Of a DNA stretch of 55,823 bases, positions 28,964 through 38,573 are shown piece after piece. A model generated the notes under the pieces. The model did no database searches. It was not told the origin of the DNA and saw nothing but the letters and a program-made list of their open reading frames with translations. The DNA lies in the NCBI GenBank assembly GCA_946476985.1, contig CAMKWS010000010.1, forward strand, positions 1 to 55,823. Direction: 5' to 3'. A program made the position numbers and the translations under genes. Numbering within the stretch: position 1 is the stretch's first letter; each line of letters opens with the position of its first letter. This DNA comes from an uncultured Acetobacteraceae bacterium (GTDB lineage Bacteria > Pseudomonadota > Alphaproteobacteria > Acetobacterales > Acetobacteraceae).

Positions 28964-30196
28964 ATGGCTACTAATATTTTAATGCCGGCATTGTCTCCAA
29001 CAATGACAGAGGGAACCCTCGCCCGTTGGGTGAAGAAAGAGGGTGAGGCTGTTCAATCTGGTGATGTGATTGCTGAGATTGAAACCGACAAAGCAACGAT
29101 GGAAGTCGAAGCGGTCGATGAAGGTATTCTAGGGCGTATCCTCGTTGCTGAGGGTACGGCTGATGTCGCCGTTAGAACACCGATTGCCATTTTGGTTGAA
29201 GAAGGTGAAGCCGTGCCAGAAGGGCCGATGGAGGAACAAAAGCCTGCTGCAAAAGCACCTGAGGCTGCTCAACCAGCAGCGGCAGTGGCGCAGGCTACTC
29301 CAGCAGTAGCTCCTAAGGGACAAGAGAAAAAAGGTGAACGCATCTTTATTTCTCCACTGGCACGCCGTCTTGCAAAAGAGCGCGGCATTGCGCTGACATC
29401 ACTTACAGGTAGTGGTCCTAATGGCCGCATTCTGCGTCGTGATGTTGATAAAGTGCTTGAAGCTGGTACAGCATCTGCTCCGGCTGCGGCAGCCGCTCCA
29501 GTGGCTGGTAGTGTTGAGCGCGTCACTCATTCTTCTATGCGGAAGGTGATTGCACGGCGTCTGACAGAATCTAAGACACAAGTTCCTCATTTCTATGTGT
29601 CGGTAGATATTGAGCTGGATGCTCTCTTGGGGCTGCGTAGTCGTCTGAATCAGTCTCTTGAGGCCGAAGGCTTTAAGATCTCTGTCAATGACATGATGAT
29701 CAAAGCTGTGGCTTTGGCGCTGAAGAAACAACCTGGCCTGAACGTACAGTTCACTGAAAAAGAGATGCTGCATTTTGAAGATGTAGATATCTCCATGGCA
29801 GTGTCGATCCCAGATGGCCTGGTCACACCTGTGATCCGTCAGGCAGATAAGAAAAGCTTGAAGGAGATCAGCCAAGAAGCTCGCAGTCTTGCGACCCGTG
29901 CGCGTGAAGGCAAGTTGCAGCCGGCTGATTATCAGGGCGGTACATTCTCCATTTCCAATATGGGAATGTTCGGCGTGAAAGACTTCGCTGCGATTATTAA
30001 CCCACCTCAAGCAGCTATCTTGGCCGTTGCATCAGGGCAGAAGCGCCCAGTCGTGCGCGATGGTGAGCTGGCTGTGGCAACAGTTATGACGGCAACACTC
30101 TCTGTTGATCATCGTGCTGTTGATGGTGCCCTCGGGGCGCAGTGGTTGAACACGCTGCGTGACCTCATTCAGAACCCTTATTCTCTGGTGCTTTGA
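28964..30196 (+). CDS. pdhC: Dihydrolipoamide acetyltransferase (E2 of pyruvate dehydrogenase)
   Basis: E2 transfers the acetyl group from lipoate to CoA and forms the core of the complex. It has 410 aa: one lipoyl domain (about 1-80, K43), an Ala/Pro linker, a peripheral subunit-binding domain (about 122-160, ISPLARRLAKERGI) and the catalytic domain ending with VDHRAVDGALGAQWL, which carries the catalytic His. The TGA stop lies three bases before the lpd ATG. Confidence 0.97.
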   Translation: MATNILMPALSPTMTEGTLARWVKKEGEAVQSGDVIAEIETDKATMEVEAVDEGILGRILVAEGTADVAVRTPIAILVEEGEAVPEGPMEEQKPAAKAPEAAQPAAAVAQATPAVAPKGQEKKGERIFISPLARRLAKERGIALTSLTGSGPNGRILRRDVDKVLEAGTASAPAAAAAPVAGSVERVTHSSMRKVIARRLTESKTQVPHFYVSVDIELDALLGLRSRLNQSLEAEGFKISVNDMMIKAVALALKKQPGLNVQFTEKEMLHFEDVDISMAVSIPDGLVTPVIRQADKKSLKEISQEARSLATRAREGKLQPADYQGGTFSISNMGMFGVKDFAAIINPPQAAILAVASGQKRPVVRDGELAVATVMTATLSVDHRAVDGALGAQWLNTLRDLIQNPYSLVL

Positions 30197-30198
30197 TC

Positions 30199-31605
30199 AT
30201 GTCTGACCTATTTGATCTCATTGTGATCGGTGGTGGCCCAGGGGGCTACGTTGCAGCTCTGCGCGCGAGCCAGCTTGGGATGAATGTGGCTCTTGTTGAG
30301 AGCACACATATGGGCGGTGTTTGCCTCAACTGGGGATGTATCCCTACGAAGGCTCTGCTTCGCTCTGCTGAGGTGTATCATACACTTGGCCATCTACAGG
30401 AATACGGCCTCTCAGCTAGTGCGCCGTCATTTGACCTTGCAGCAATCGTAAAACGCTCTCGTGGTGTTGCTGATAGAATGGGCAAGGGCGTTGCTCATCT
30501 TCTGAAAAAAGCCAAGGTCAGCACATTTGATGGCCGTGGCCGTTTGGCAGGCCGTGCTGGTGAAGCGCATAAGGTGTCGATCAGCAAAGATGGCAAAGAG
30601 ACGGCTCAAATTCGTGCGCCTCATGTCATCTTGGCAACAGGGGCTCGTGGGCGTCAGATTCCTGGTCTAGAGACTGATGGCAAGTTGGTCTGGGGTGCGC
30701 GTGAGGCGATGACCCCAGATATTCTGCCAAAACGTCTGCTGGTGATTGGCTCTGGTGCAATCGGTGTAGAGTTTGCCTCTTTCTATCGTGATCTCGGCTG
30801 TGAGGTAACAATCGCTGAGGTTGGCGAGCGTATCTTGCTGGTTGAGGATGCTGAAATCAGTGCACAGGCACAGAAGGCTTTTGAAAAGCGTGGTATGACC
30901 ATTCATACAGGCGCAAAAGTTGGGCCTCTGAAGAAGGGCGCGAACGAGGTTTCCACAACGATTGAAACAGCAAAAGGCAAGTTTGACCTAACGGTTGATC
31001 GTGTAATTTGTGCTGTTGGCATTGTTGGGAATGTAGAAGACCTAGGCCTTGAAGGTACAAAGGTACAGGTTGATCGCTCTCATATCGTTGCAGATGAGTT
31101 CTGCCGCACAGGTGAGCCGGGCATTTATGCAATTGGTGATGTGGGTGCACCACCATGGCTTGCACATAAAGCTAGCCATGAGGCTGTCATCTGTGTTGAG
31201 AAGATCAGCGGTCGTTCTCCTGAGCCTCTACATGTACGCAATATCCCAGGTTGCATTTACTCTCGCCCACAAGTGGCTTCTGTTGGTCTTAGCGAAGCAA
31301 AGGCGAAAGAAGCAGGCTATAAAGTGCGCGTTGGTCGCTTCCCATTCCTAGCGAATGGTAAGGCAGTGGCTATGGGTGAGCCTGATGGTATGACCAAAAC
31401 AGTCTTTGATGCCGAGACAGGTGAACTGCTCGGGGCTCATATGATTGGGGCAGAGGTGACAGAGATGATTCAGGGATATGTCATTGCTCGTACGGGTGAA
31501 TTGACAGATGCTGAATTAATGGAAACGGTGTTCCCGCATCCAACCATTTCTGAAACCATGCATGAGGCTGTTTTGGCAGCCTATGAGGGTGCTTTGCACA
31601 TCTGA
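30199..31605 (+). CDS. lpd: Dihydrolipoamide dehydrogenase (E3)
   Basis: This FAD enzyme reoxidises dihydrolipoamide with NAD+. It has 468 aa, the usual length. The FAD-binding [11 protein letters not shown] is at the N-terminus and the redox disulfide is C42/C47 ([13 protein letters not shown]). An NAD-binding [12 protein letters not shown] and the C-terminal His-Glu motif FPHPTISE follow. I chose ATG 30199. The upstream TTG at 30193 overlaps the pdhC stop and adds only two residues. No lipoyl domain is fused to this protein. Confidence 0.97.
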   Translation: MSDLFDLIVIGGGPGGYVAALRASQLGMNVALVESTHMGGVCLNWGCIPTKALLRSAEVYHTLGHLQEYGLSASAPSFDLAAIVKRSRGVADRMGKGVAHLLKKAKVSTFDGRGRLAGRAGEAHKVSISKDGKETAQIRAPHVILATGARGRQIPGLETDGKLVWGAREAMTPDILPKRLLVIGSGAIGVEFASFYRDLGCEVTIAEVGERILLVEDAEISAQAQKAFEKRGMTIHTGAKVGPLKKGANEVSTTIETAKGKFDLTVDRVICAVGIVGNVEDLGLEGTKVQVDRSHIVADEFCRTGEPGIYAIGDVGAPPWLAHKASHEAVICVEKISGRSPEPLHVRNIPGCIYSRPQVASVGLSEAKAKEAGYKVRVGRFPFLANGKAVAMGEPDGMTKTVFDAETGELLGAHMIGAEVTEMIQGYVIARTGELTDAELMETVFPHPTISETMHEAVLAAYEGALHI

Positions 31606-31609
31606 TTTC

Positions 31610-32587
31610 ATGGTTCAGCGTATCGTTATTAATCATCATAAAACCCGTATGGGGGCGGAGCGTCATCCAGAGAAGGCGCACCGTCCTGATAACCCCATCC
31701 AGAAGAAACCTTCATGGATTAGGGTGAAAGCTCCGGGTGGCAACTCTGTGTATAATGAAACACAAGAGTTGATGCGAAAAAATAAGCTGACGACAGTTTG
31801 TGAGGAGGCTGCGTGCCCTAATATTGGGGAATGCTGGTCTCAGCGTCATGCTACTATGATGATTATGGGCGAGATCTGCACGCGGGCCTGTGCGTTTTGT
31901 AACGTTACAACGGGCTTGCCTCATCCTTTGGATGAAGAAGAGCCCGCTCGTGTAGCAGAAGCTGTTGCGACATTGGGGCTTAAACATGTTGTGATCACCT
32001 CGGTTGATCGTGATGATTTAGCCGACGGTGGTGCACAACATTTCGCAGATGTTATCTACGCTATCAGGAATGCGTCTCCAAAAACGACGATTGAAGTGCT
32101 GACTCCGGATTTTCTACGCAAACCGGGAGCATTGGAGGTTGTGGTTAAGGCAAAACCCGATGTTTTTAATCACAATATCGAGACTGTACCGAGGCTGTAT
32201 CCCGGTATTCGCCCGGGAGCCCGGTATTATCAGTCGATACGCTTGCTGGATGATGCAAAAAAACTTGATCCCTCCATATTCACAAAATCTGGCATGATGC
32301 TAGGGTTGGGCGAAGATAAGATGGAGGTAGCTCAGGTAATGGATGATTTCCGGGTGGCCGATGTTGATTTTTTGACATTGGGACAGTACCTTCAGCCAAC
32401 AGTAAAACATGCACCGGTCAAGAAGTTTGTAACCCCGGATGAGTTTTCTGAGTATGGAGCTATGGCAAGAGCTAAAGGTTTCTTACAAGTAAGCTCCTCA
32501 CCGTTGACACGTTCTTCCTATCATGCAGACCGGGATTTTGCCGAGCTTCGTGCCACAAGAGCACGGCGTTTGAAAGGTCAGGACTGA
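31610..32587 (+). CDS. lipA: Lipoyl synthase
   Basis: LipA inserts sulfur into protein-bound octanoyl groups, making the lipoyl cofactor used by the adjacent dehydrogenase complex. It has 325 aa. The auxiliary cluster cysteines are C64, C69 and C75 ([12 protein letters not shown]), and the radical-SAM cysteines C90, C94 and C97 (CTRACAFC). The C-terminal RSSYHAD carries the conserved serine ligand. I chose ATG 31610, five bases after the lpd stop. The longer frame from 31562 lies inside lpd. The last base of its TGA stop is the A of the next start. Confidence 0.96.
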   Translation: MVQRIVINHHKTRMGAERHPEKAHRPDNPIQKKPSWIRVKAPGGNSVYNETQELMRKNKLTTVCEEAACPNIGECWSQRHATMMIMGEICTRACAFCNVTTGLPHPLDEEEPARVAEAVATLGLKHVVITSVDRDDLADGGAQHFADVIYAIRNASPKTTIEVLTPDFLRKPGALEVVVKAKPDVFNHNIETVPRLYPGIRPGARYYQSIRLLDDAKKLDPSIFTKSGMMLGLGEDKMEVAQVMDDFRVADVDFLTLGQYLQPTVKHAPVKKFVTPDEFSEYGAMARAKGFLQVSSSPLTRSSYHADRDFAELRATRARRLKGQD

Positions 32588-33039
32588 TGCCAACCCATGC
32601 CGAGCAGCGAATAATTCCTTACTCTGTGGAGCAGTTATTCGATCTTGTTGCGGATGTGGATAAATATCCTGAGTTTCTGCCTTGGTGTACACGGGCTATT
32701 GTACGCTCTCGCACAGATGAAGAGTTGATTGCGGATTTGGCAATTGGCTTTGGTCCTTTCCGTGAGAGCTATACAAGCCGTGTAACGCTTGAGCGGCCTC
32801 ATAGAATTATCGTTCGCCATGAGAGAGGGCCTTTTAAGAGACTTAAAAATGTATGGACTTTCACCCCGGACCCTCAGGGATGCTGTGTTGAGTTCTTTAT
32901 TGATTTTGAGTTTCGTTCCAGCTTGTTGAGCAATGCTGTTGGTATGGTCTTCAATGAGGGTGTGAGACTTATGGTTCGGGCATTTATGGCACGGGCAGAG
33001 AAGATATACGGCCCTCCGATTTTCAAGAGAAAACACTAA
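32587..33039 (+). CDS. COQ10/RatA-like START-domain protein
   Basis: This small cytoplasmic lipid- or quinone-binding protein of the SRPBCC superfamily has 150 aa, filled by one domain (YSVEQLFDLVADVDKYPEFLPWC at the start, then antiparallel strands and a C-terminal helix FNEGVRLMVRAFMARA). Homologues include eukaryotic COQ10, which binds ubiquinone, and E. coli RatA. In alphaproteobacteria it often follows lipA. A one-base overlap (TGATG) couples it to lipA. A terminator follows. Confidence 0.87.
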   Translation: MPTHAEQRIIPYSVEQLFDLVADVDKYPEFLPWCTRAIVRSRTDEELIADLAIGFGPFRESYTSRVTLERPHRIIVRHERGPFKRLKNVWTFTPDPQGCCVEFFIDFEFRSSLLSNAVGMVFNEGVRLMVRAFMARAEKIYGPPIFKRKH

Positions 33040-33045
33040 GAAAGC

Positions 33046-33083
33046 AAAAGAGATCAGGATGAAGTCATTCTGGTCTCTTTTTT
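33046..33083 (+). terminator. Rho-independent terminator of the pdh-lipA run
   Basis: AAAAGAGATCAG (33046-33057) pairs with CTGGTCTCTTTT (33070-33081) with one wobble, and the T-run continues to 33083. It closes the run that begins at pdhA. Confidence 0.9.
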
Positions 33084-33228
33084 AGAGGGGGAGAGGATAT
33101 AATCTTCCGAATAGATATTCTATTAAATTAAAGTGTTTTTTATTTAATGTTTTATTCTCGTTAATAGCGTTGTTTTCAATAAATATTCCTCTTAGGGTGG
33201 TAAGCGTCTTATTCGTTAAGGAGGATTT

Positions 33229-33453
33229 ATGAAGAAGTTATCTCTTTCCGCTATCGCTCTGTTTGGTCTTGCAACTGCTGCTGTTCCAGCTTTTGCTGCT
33301 CATCACGGCCACCATGGCAAAAAATGCTCCATGGCGAATGAGCAGAAGAAAGCTGACGGTAAAGCAGCTCAGGCATCTCAGGACCTGAAGAAGGCTCAAA
33401 CAACGCAGGCTCCTGCTGCTCCAGCAGCTCCGGCTCCAGCCTCTGCAAACTAA
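33229..33453 (+). CDS. Small secreted protein with HHGHHG motif, function unknown
   Basis: I do not recognise the family. The product has 74 aa. A clear Sec signal peptide (KK, hydrophobic core, cleavage predicted after AFA near residue 23) is followed by a mature protein of about 50 residues. It starts AHHGHHGKKC, continues with a charged Lys/Ala/Gln helix and ends in an Ala/Pro tail. The His cluster plus single Cys could bind metal, which is inference. The ribosome site AAGGAGG is ideal. An AT-rich promoter region of about 150 bases precedes it and a strong terminator follows, so it is monocistronic and probably well expressed. Confidence 0.8.
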   Translation: MKKLSLSAIALFGLATAAVPAFAAHHGHHGKKCSMANEQKKADGKAAQASQDLKKAQTTQAPAAPAAPAPASAN

Positions 33454-33480
33454 TTTTCACGGTAAGTGAGAGTTACGAGA

Positions 33481-33507
33481 AAGCGGCCATAATGGCCGCT
33501 TTTTTTA
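33481..33507 (+). terminator. Rho-independent terminator after small secreted protein
   Basis: GCGGCCAT (33483-33490) pairs with ATGGCCGC (33492-33499), in practice GCGGCC/GGCCGC around ATAAT, with flanking A and a T7-T8 run. The core matches the rpmG terminator. Confidence 0.92.
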
Positions 33508-33547
33508 TGTTTAGAATTCGCATTCGAGTATTTGTTGCGTATAAAGT

Positions 33548-35512
33548 TTAGTCATTTTCTAGTGCAGCATAGATGGATAAATCACTCTCTATATTTTCGA
33601 TATAAGTGTGTGTCTCTTGATACGGTAATGTGATGATCCAATGCAGCATTTTATCTTCATCGTTAAGTTTTAACTTAGTGGAGCTGTCTGTGGCAGATTG
33701 TGCTGCTTGCCACTGGTCTTGCCATTGTTGGGAATGTGTCGGCCCAGCATTATATGCGGCAAGAGTGTAGGGAATTTTTTCATCAAATCGAGTAAATAGC
33801 CCCTGCAGATAGGCTGAACCGATAGTCAGATTAATTTCTGGGTCTTGGAGTAGTTCTGCTGAAATATGTTTGTAGGGTAAATGATGAAGGCGAATAGTGT
33901 GTTCTGCCGTGGAAAGAAGAATTTGTGTTAGTCCCAGCGCGTAGCGGGGGCTTATAGCAAAGTCATCCATGCTGCTTTCTTGCCGCACTAAGGCTGTAAG
34001 TAAACCAGGTGGGAGTGTGGATGTTGGCTGAGCATAGTTTAGTTTTGGGTATCCTAAGGGATAAAAAGTAATACCCTCATGGCTCAATTGTCGTGCGGCA
34101 AGAATGGCTGGTCGTGGAAGCTTAAGAGCAAGCGCAAATTTAGAAATGCTTGTTTGGGCGGCATCACCCTGAGAGTGATTTTGTAGATATATTAAGAATT
34201 GAGTTGCCTCTTTTGGGGCATGAGCGTGTACAAGCGTTCGGGCCGCTTGGAGAAGATCTTCTCGTGCGGGGGGAGCTTCTTTTTGATGAGGGATTAATTT
34301 CAGTTTACGCAGTAAGGCAACGGTAAAAGTATGGTTGCGTGTGCTCTCTGTCAGAAAGGGGCTCTGTGTTTGATGAGATAGCGCGAGCTGACCATAAAAG
34401 GTCGTTGGAAAGCTGGCAGCTTGTTCATAAAGAGAAGCAGCTTTTGATGGCTGGGAGATTTCAGATGCACGTGCCATCCAATATAAACCTGAAGCATGTG
34501 TCGCAATATCTTTTTCAAGGGCGAGGGGAGCAAAATATTCGATCGCTTGGGATGGTGCATTTAAATAAAGCAGGGAAATATACCCAGCTAGAAACAAGGC
34601 ATCACTAGTGCGTTCATGGGGAGGGATTTTTTCGAGAAGGCTTATCCCGTCCCGCGCTGCGTATGGAGTGTTACTGCGAAGGAGCTCTCTGACCAAGCTG
34701 GGGAGTTCATGCGCCCATTGAGGATGCTGCCGCCAAATAGCGGTTGTATATAGTTTAGCGGGGTTACTACTGAGCCAGAGGTGTAGAGCATCATCTAAAC
34801 GGTCATGTAAGCGTAGATACTTCAGGCGGTAAAAGAGGAGTGTTGGATCGTTTAGCTGAGCTGTTTGGGAAAATGTCTTATCGGCATCATCTGTTGCAAA
34901 TCGATTAGCCAAACGTGCTTCTAAAAGTAGCGTTTGTTGTGTTGGAGGAAGGCGTTTAGCTTGCCTCACGGCGGCTTCGTAAGGGCCGTTATTTTCTAAC
35001 CTTTGGTACCGCTGCCAGTGATCTTCTGTTTGAAGGGTAGAGGAAAAATTGGCGAGGAATAAGGTCTCGTCATCTTCTGTAGTGATGATGTCTCGCCAGA
35101 TACGCCGTGCTTGAAGAGCACTATTGTGAAGATAAGGGCTGCAGGTTTGAAGAAGGTCTATCCGTGAAATTGAGAAGCGCGGACATAGTTTTTGTAAAGT
35201 TGTAGGGTCTTTCTCGGTCGTCAGAGCGCGTTGCAAGCGGTATTGAATGCGCCCTTGGAGAGGCCATTGAGGGTTTTTCTGTAAAAAATCTGCATAGCGG
35301 ATGGCAGAGAATGACGGAGCATCTGTTGCAGCAAGGTTATACCACTCAGCCAGCTTGGTGTAGTTTTTGAATGTAATGCCCACGTAGGGGGGCGTATTAA
35401 GGTGGCATTGGGATAAGCACAGAAGCAGCAGCACGGCACCGGCTTGGCCAAGCTGGTATAGACTGTTCTTATGGTGGCGCAGCGCCTTATAAAGAGAGAG
35501 AAGTCCAGGCAT
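33548..35512 (-). CDS. Soluble lytic murein transglycosylase (Slt70-like)
   Basis: This periplasmic enzyme cleaves the glycan strands of peptidoglycan. It has 654 aa. An N-terminal hydrophobic segment (GAVLLLLCLSQC) exports it, and its Cys is only a poor lipobox. A long all-helical superhelical region covers about 50-480, and the C-terminal goose-lysozyme-type domain has catalytic E512 in VRQESSMD, then ALGLTQIL and AYNAGP. I chose ATG 35512, with GTGGAGG seven bases upstream. An in-frame start at 35545 has no such site. It overlaps the end of the TerC-like gene by 26 bases, implying co-expression. Confidence 0.9.
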   Translation of the reverse strand: MPGLLSLYKALRHHKNSLYQLGQAGAVLLLLCLSQCHLNTPPYVGITFKNYTKLAEWYNLAATDAPSFSAIRYADFLQKNPQWPLQGRIQYRLQRALTTEKDPTTLQKLCPRFSISRIDLLQTCSPYLHNSALQARRIWRDIITTEDDETLFLANFSSTLQTEDHWQRYQRLENNGPYEAAVRQAKRLPPTQQTLLLEARLANRFATDDADKTFSQTAQLNDPTLLFYRLKYLRLHDRLDDALHLWLSSNPAKLYTTAIWRQHPQWAHELPSLVRELLRSNTPYAARDGISLLEKIPPHERTSDALFLAGYISLLYLNAPSQAIEYFAPLALEKDIATHASGLYWMARASEISQPSKAASLYEQAASFPTTFYGQLALSHQTQSPFLTESTRNHTFTVALLRKLKLIPHQKEAPPAREDLLQAARTLVHAHAPKEATQFLIYLQNHSQGDAAQTSISKFALALKLPRPAILAARQLSHEGITFYPLGYPKLNYAQPTSTLPPGLLTALVRQESSMDDFAISPRYALGLTQILLSTAEHTIRLHHLPYKHISAELLQDPEINLTIGSAYLQGLFTRFDEKIPYTLAAYNAGPTHSQQWQDQWQAAQSATDSSTKLKLNDEDKMLHWIITLPYQETHTYIENIESDLSIYAALEND

Positions 35513-36083
35513 CAAGGCCTCCACGGATGAGAAGATGGAGGGCAAGAGCTAGGAGAATGGCTAGGCCAAACCATGTAAGCCAGCGTTGTTTTAAGAAGAA
35601 GGTTGGCGCAAAACACGCAAAAAATGTGATAGCAAAGATAGAGACAATCAGACCAGTTGCCATAAGGGCATGATGCTGGAAGGCAATGCTGGCTGTGGCG
35701 ATGTTGCTATCTAAGCTTAACGCGATGTCGGTAATGATAATTTTTAGGATCGTTTCAGACAGGCAATGTGAGCTTCGTGCCTCTTTAAAGCAATGTGGGG
35801 TGGTAAGTGTATTTAGGCAGTCTCTACAGGCCCATAAAAGTAAGAAGCCAGCAATAATTTTAGCATAAGAGAAGACAAGAAGATCACACATAATAAGTGT
35901 AAGACCAACGCGTAGTAGAATGGCCAAAATAGCACCTAAAGCAAGGGCTACGTGTTGTTTTTGTTTTATCATCCCCTGTGCGGCGGTATGAAGAGCAAGA
36001 ATATTATAGCTGCTTAATGCGAGATTGAGCAGGATGATAAGAAGCACGAGCAGAGTAAAATACAAAGGGGCGGGAAGCACCAT
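35487..36083 (-). CDS. TerC/YjbE-family integral membrane protein, motif-degenerate
   Basis: This predicted inner-membrane protein of the TerC family is related to Mn2+ exporters. It has 198 aa and about six to seven hydrophobic segments. The first family motif, normally LSGDN, reads LSSYN here (Y26 in place of Asp). The second, normally DxxxSLDN, reads DIALSLDS and keeps D119 and D125. Metal transport may therefore be altered or lost. I chose ATG 36083, preceded by GGAAGAAAG. A longer frame to 36155 lacks a ribosome site. It overlaps the lytic transglycosylase gene and is divergent from purB. I see no yybP-ykoY riboswitch upstream. Confidence 0.75.
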   Translation of the reverse strand: MVLPAPLYFTLLVLLIILLNLALSSYNILALHTAAQGMIKQKQHVALALGAILAILLRVGLTLIMCDLLVFSYAKIIAGFLLLWACRDCLNTLTTPHCFKEARSSHCLSETILKIIITDIALSLDSNIATASIAFQHHALMATGLIVSIFAITFFACFAPTFFLKQRWLTWFGLAILLALALHLLIRGGLDAWTSLSL

Positions 36084-36353
36084 AGTAATCTTTCTTCCAA
36101 CTCTGTGTATGGTCGTGTGTAGGGGGCTGGAGGCAGCCGTTAAATTGCTCATCAAGAAAGCTGAGATTATATAAACATAAAATCTCTTCCGATGGGAGGG
36201 AGAAGGATCAGGCTGAAGGAAATTTAAGAAAAAATATTATTCTCTCTGTTGCAAAAAGGACCAGTTTCCTTTTCTTTTTTGTTTCAGCACTGGGCAAGGT
36301 GCTAATATTTGGCTAATCAGGCTCCGATTGCTTTTTGCTTCAGGAGTTACGTC

Positions 36354-37685
36354 ATGGTTCCCCGCTATTCGCGCCCTCGGATGACGGCCATCTGGTCCCC
36401 AGTCAACCGGTATCGCATCTGGTTTGAGATTGAGGCACTGGCTTGTGAAGCCCTTGCTCGCCGGGGTGAGATTCCAGAAGAAGCGGCTAAGATCATTCGC
36501 ACAAAGGGTGATGCTGCTATGGCAGTATTCTCCGAGGCTGATGTCGCCCGGATTGATGAGATTGAGGCAGAGACCCGCCATGATGTTATTGCATTCTTGA
36601 CATGGCTGGCTGAGAAGGTTGGGCCTGAGAGCCGTTTTGTCCATATGGGCATGACCTCTTCTGATGTGCTGGATACATGTCTTGCTGTACAGCTTACACA
36701 GGCAACAGATATTCTCTTAGAGGATATGGATGCCGTTCTGGCTGCGTTGAAAAAGCGTGCGTACGAACATAAGCAGACAGTTACGATTGGCCGTAGTCAT
36801 GGTATTCATGCTGAGCCTATTAGCTTTGGGCAGAAGCTTGCTGGTCACTATGCTGAGTTTGCACGTAATCGTCGTCGTCTTGAAATTGCACGCGAAGAAA
36901 TTGCCGTATGTGCAATCTCTGGTGCGGTAGGGACATATGCTCATATCGACCCAGAGGTCGAAGAATATGTTGCTAAGAATCTTGGGCTGAAGGCTGAATC
37001 TGTTTCTACACAGGTTATTCCTCGTGATAGGCATGCAGCTTTCTTCTGTGCACTAGGTGTGATTGCTAGTGGTATTGAGCGCCTAGCTGTAGAGGTGCGC
37101 CATCTGCAGCGTTCAGAAGTACGTGAGGCAGAAGAGTTCTTCCATGCTGGGCAAAAAGGTAGCTCGGCAATGCCGCATAAACGGAACCCTGTTCTTTCAG
37201 AGAATCTTACAGGGCTGGCACGTTTGGTGCGGTCTTACGTTATCCCTGCTTTGGAGAATGTGGCTCTGTGGCATGAGCGTGATATCAGCCACTCTTCTGT
37301 TGAGCGGAATATCTGCCCAGATGCGACAGTCGTTTTAGACTTCGCCCTTGGGCGCCTCTCCGGCATGATGGAAAAACTGGTTGTTTATCCAGAGCAAATG
37401 CTTGCCAATGTAGAAAGCCTTGGCGGTGTTGTACATTCGGGTGAGGTGCTTCTGGTTCTGGCTCGTGCAGGTATTTCTCGTGAGGATGCGTACCGGATTG
37501 TTCAGCGTGCAGCTATGGAAACATGGACAAAGCTTGGTACCCCAGAAGGACGCACTTTCCGCGAGAATTTGGAAGCTGACCCGGATGTTTCCAAACGTGT
37601 CGAAAAAGCTGTGTTAGAAGATGCGCTAGACCCTGCACGTCATCTGCGTGCGGTGGATCAAATATTTAATCGCGTTTTCGGTTAA
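36354..37685 (+). CDS. purB: Adenylosuccinate lyase
   Basis: PurB cleaves SAICAR to AICAR and adenylosuccinate to AMP. It has 443 aa with the fumarase/aspartase superfamily signature GSSAMPHKRNP near residue 265. The catalytic-region segments TSSDVLDTC and GRSHGIHAEP are also present. I chose ATG 36354, preceded by CAGGAG at seven bases. The longer frame from 36309 adds no family sequence. A strong hairpin follows (37692-37716), so purC may be expressed partly separately. Confidence 0.96.
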   Translation: MVPRYSRPRMTAIWSPVNRYRIWFEIEALACEALARRGEIPEEAAKIIRTKGDAAMAVFSEADVARIDEIEAETRHDVIAFLTWLAEKVGPESRFVHMGMTSSDVLDTCLAVQLTQATDILLEDMDAVLAALKKRAYEHKQTVTIGRSHGIHAEPISFGQKLAGHYAEFARNRRRLEIAREEIAVCAISGAVGTYAHIDPEVEEYVAKNLGLKAESVSTQVIPRDRHAAFFCALGVIASGIERLAVEVRHLQRSEVREAEEFFHAGQKGSSAMPHKRNPVLSENLTGLARLVRSYVIPALENVALWHERDISHSSVERNICPDATVVLDFALGRLSGMMEKLVVYPEQMLANVESLGGVVHSGEVLLVLARAGISREDAYRIVQRAAMETWTKLGTPEGRTFRENLEADPDVSKRVEKAVLEDALDPARHLRAVDQIFNRVFG

Positions 37686-37691
37686 GAAAAG

Positions 37692-37716
37692 GGCAGGGGG
37701 CTGTAAGCCCTCTGCC
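37692..37716 (+). terminator. GC-rich hairpin after purB, no T-run
   Basis: GGCAGGGGGCT (37692-37702) pairs with AGCCCTCTGCC (37706-37716) with one wobble, around GTA. It is followed by AAAGC, not T. It may stabilise the purB 3' end or act as a partial terminator. Confidence 0.45.
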
Positions 37717-37808
37717 AAAGCTATGGCCTCGCATGGTGGTATCTCTTTGTGATAGGGATATGTGCTAATGTTGGCTTTAGGCATGCATGTTTAAGGATGG
37801 ATGATTTC

Positions 37809-38573
37809 ATGGCCCGCCGTCGTCAGATTTATGAGGGAAAAGCCAAGATCATTTTTGAAGGTCCAGAACCGGGAACGGTTGTTCAGTACTTCAAGGATGA
37901 TGCAACAGCGGGTAATGGCGCTAAGAGTGGTGTCATTACAGGCAAAGGCGTTCTTAATAACCGGATCAGTGAATATCTGATGCAGCGTTTGGGTGAGATG
38001 GGGATCCCAACTCACTTTATGCGCAGCTTAAATATGCGTGAACAGCTCGTACATGAAGTGGAAATTATTCCGCTTGAAGTGGTTGTGCGTAATGTTGTGG
38101 CTGGGTCGCTCTCCAAGCGTTTTGGTTTGCCTGAGGGCGAACGCCTCTCACGTACGCTCGTTGAGTACTACTATAAGAATGACGAGCTGAATGACCCACT
38201 AATTTCCGAAGAGCACATCGCTACTTTTGGGTGGGCTCATCCTCAAGAGCTGGAAGAGATTCAGGCGATGGCTCTCCGTGTGAATGACTTCCTATGCGGG
38301 TTATTTACCGGTGTTGGCATTACTCTAGTGGATTTTAAGCTAGAGTTTGGCCGTTTGTGGCAGGGTGACGAAATGCGGATTGTTCTGGCAGATGAAATTT
38401 CGCCAGATAATTGCCGTTTGTGGGATATTCGTACCCAAGAAAAAATGGATAAAGACCGCTTCCGCCGTGATATGGGCGGCGTTGGTGAAGCGTATCAAGA
38501 AGTGGCTCGTCGTCTCGGCATTTTGCCAGAGAGCGGGCACGGTGAGAATGTATCTGCGGAGGGTGTGCAGTGA
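37809..38573 (+). CDS. purC: SAICAR synthetase
   Basis: PurC (phosphoribosylaminoimidazole-succinocarboxamide synthase) joins aspartate to CAIR in purine synthesis. It has 254 aa, the usual length. It starts [17 protein letters not shown], has VPLEVVVRN-like [15 protein letters not shown], and the family segment [10 protein letters not shown] near residue 177. I chose ATG 37809, with AAGGATGG upstream at eight bases. The ATG at 37797 lacks spacing. The stop overlaps the purS GTG by four bases. Confidence 0.96.
   Translation: MARRRQIYEGKAKIIFEGPEPGTVVQYFKDDATAGNGAKSGVITGKGVLNNRISEYLMQRLGEMGIPTHFMRSLNMREQLVHEVEIIPLEVVVRNVVAGSLSKRFGLPEGERLSRTLVEYYYKNDELNDPLISEEHIATFGWAHPQELEEIQAMALRVNDFLCGLFTGVGITLVDFKLEFGRLWQGDEMRIVLADEISPDNCRLWDIRTQEKMDKDRFRRDMGGVGEAYQEVARRLGILPESGHGENVSAEGVQ

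Noticed and set aside
29399-30010. 203-codon minus-strand open frame inside pdhC
   Set aside because: It is fully antisense to the catalytic domain of E2, has no ribosome site and has no family-like segments.
36084-36308. yybP-ykoY (Mn2+) riboswitch before the TerC-like gene
   Set aside because: Such riboswitches often precede TerC genes, but the conserved paired and loop motifs are not recognisable in this leader.
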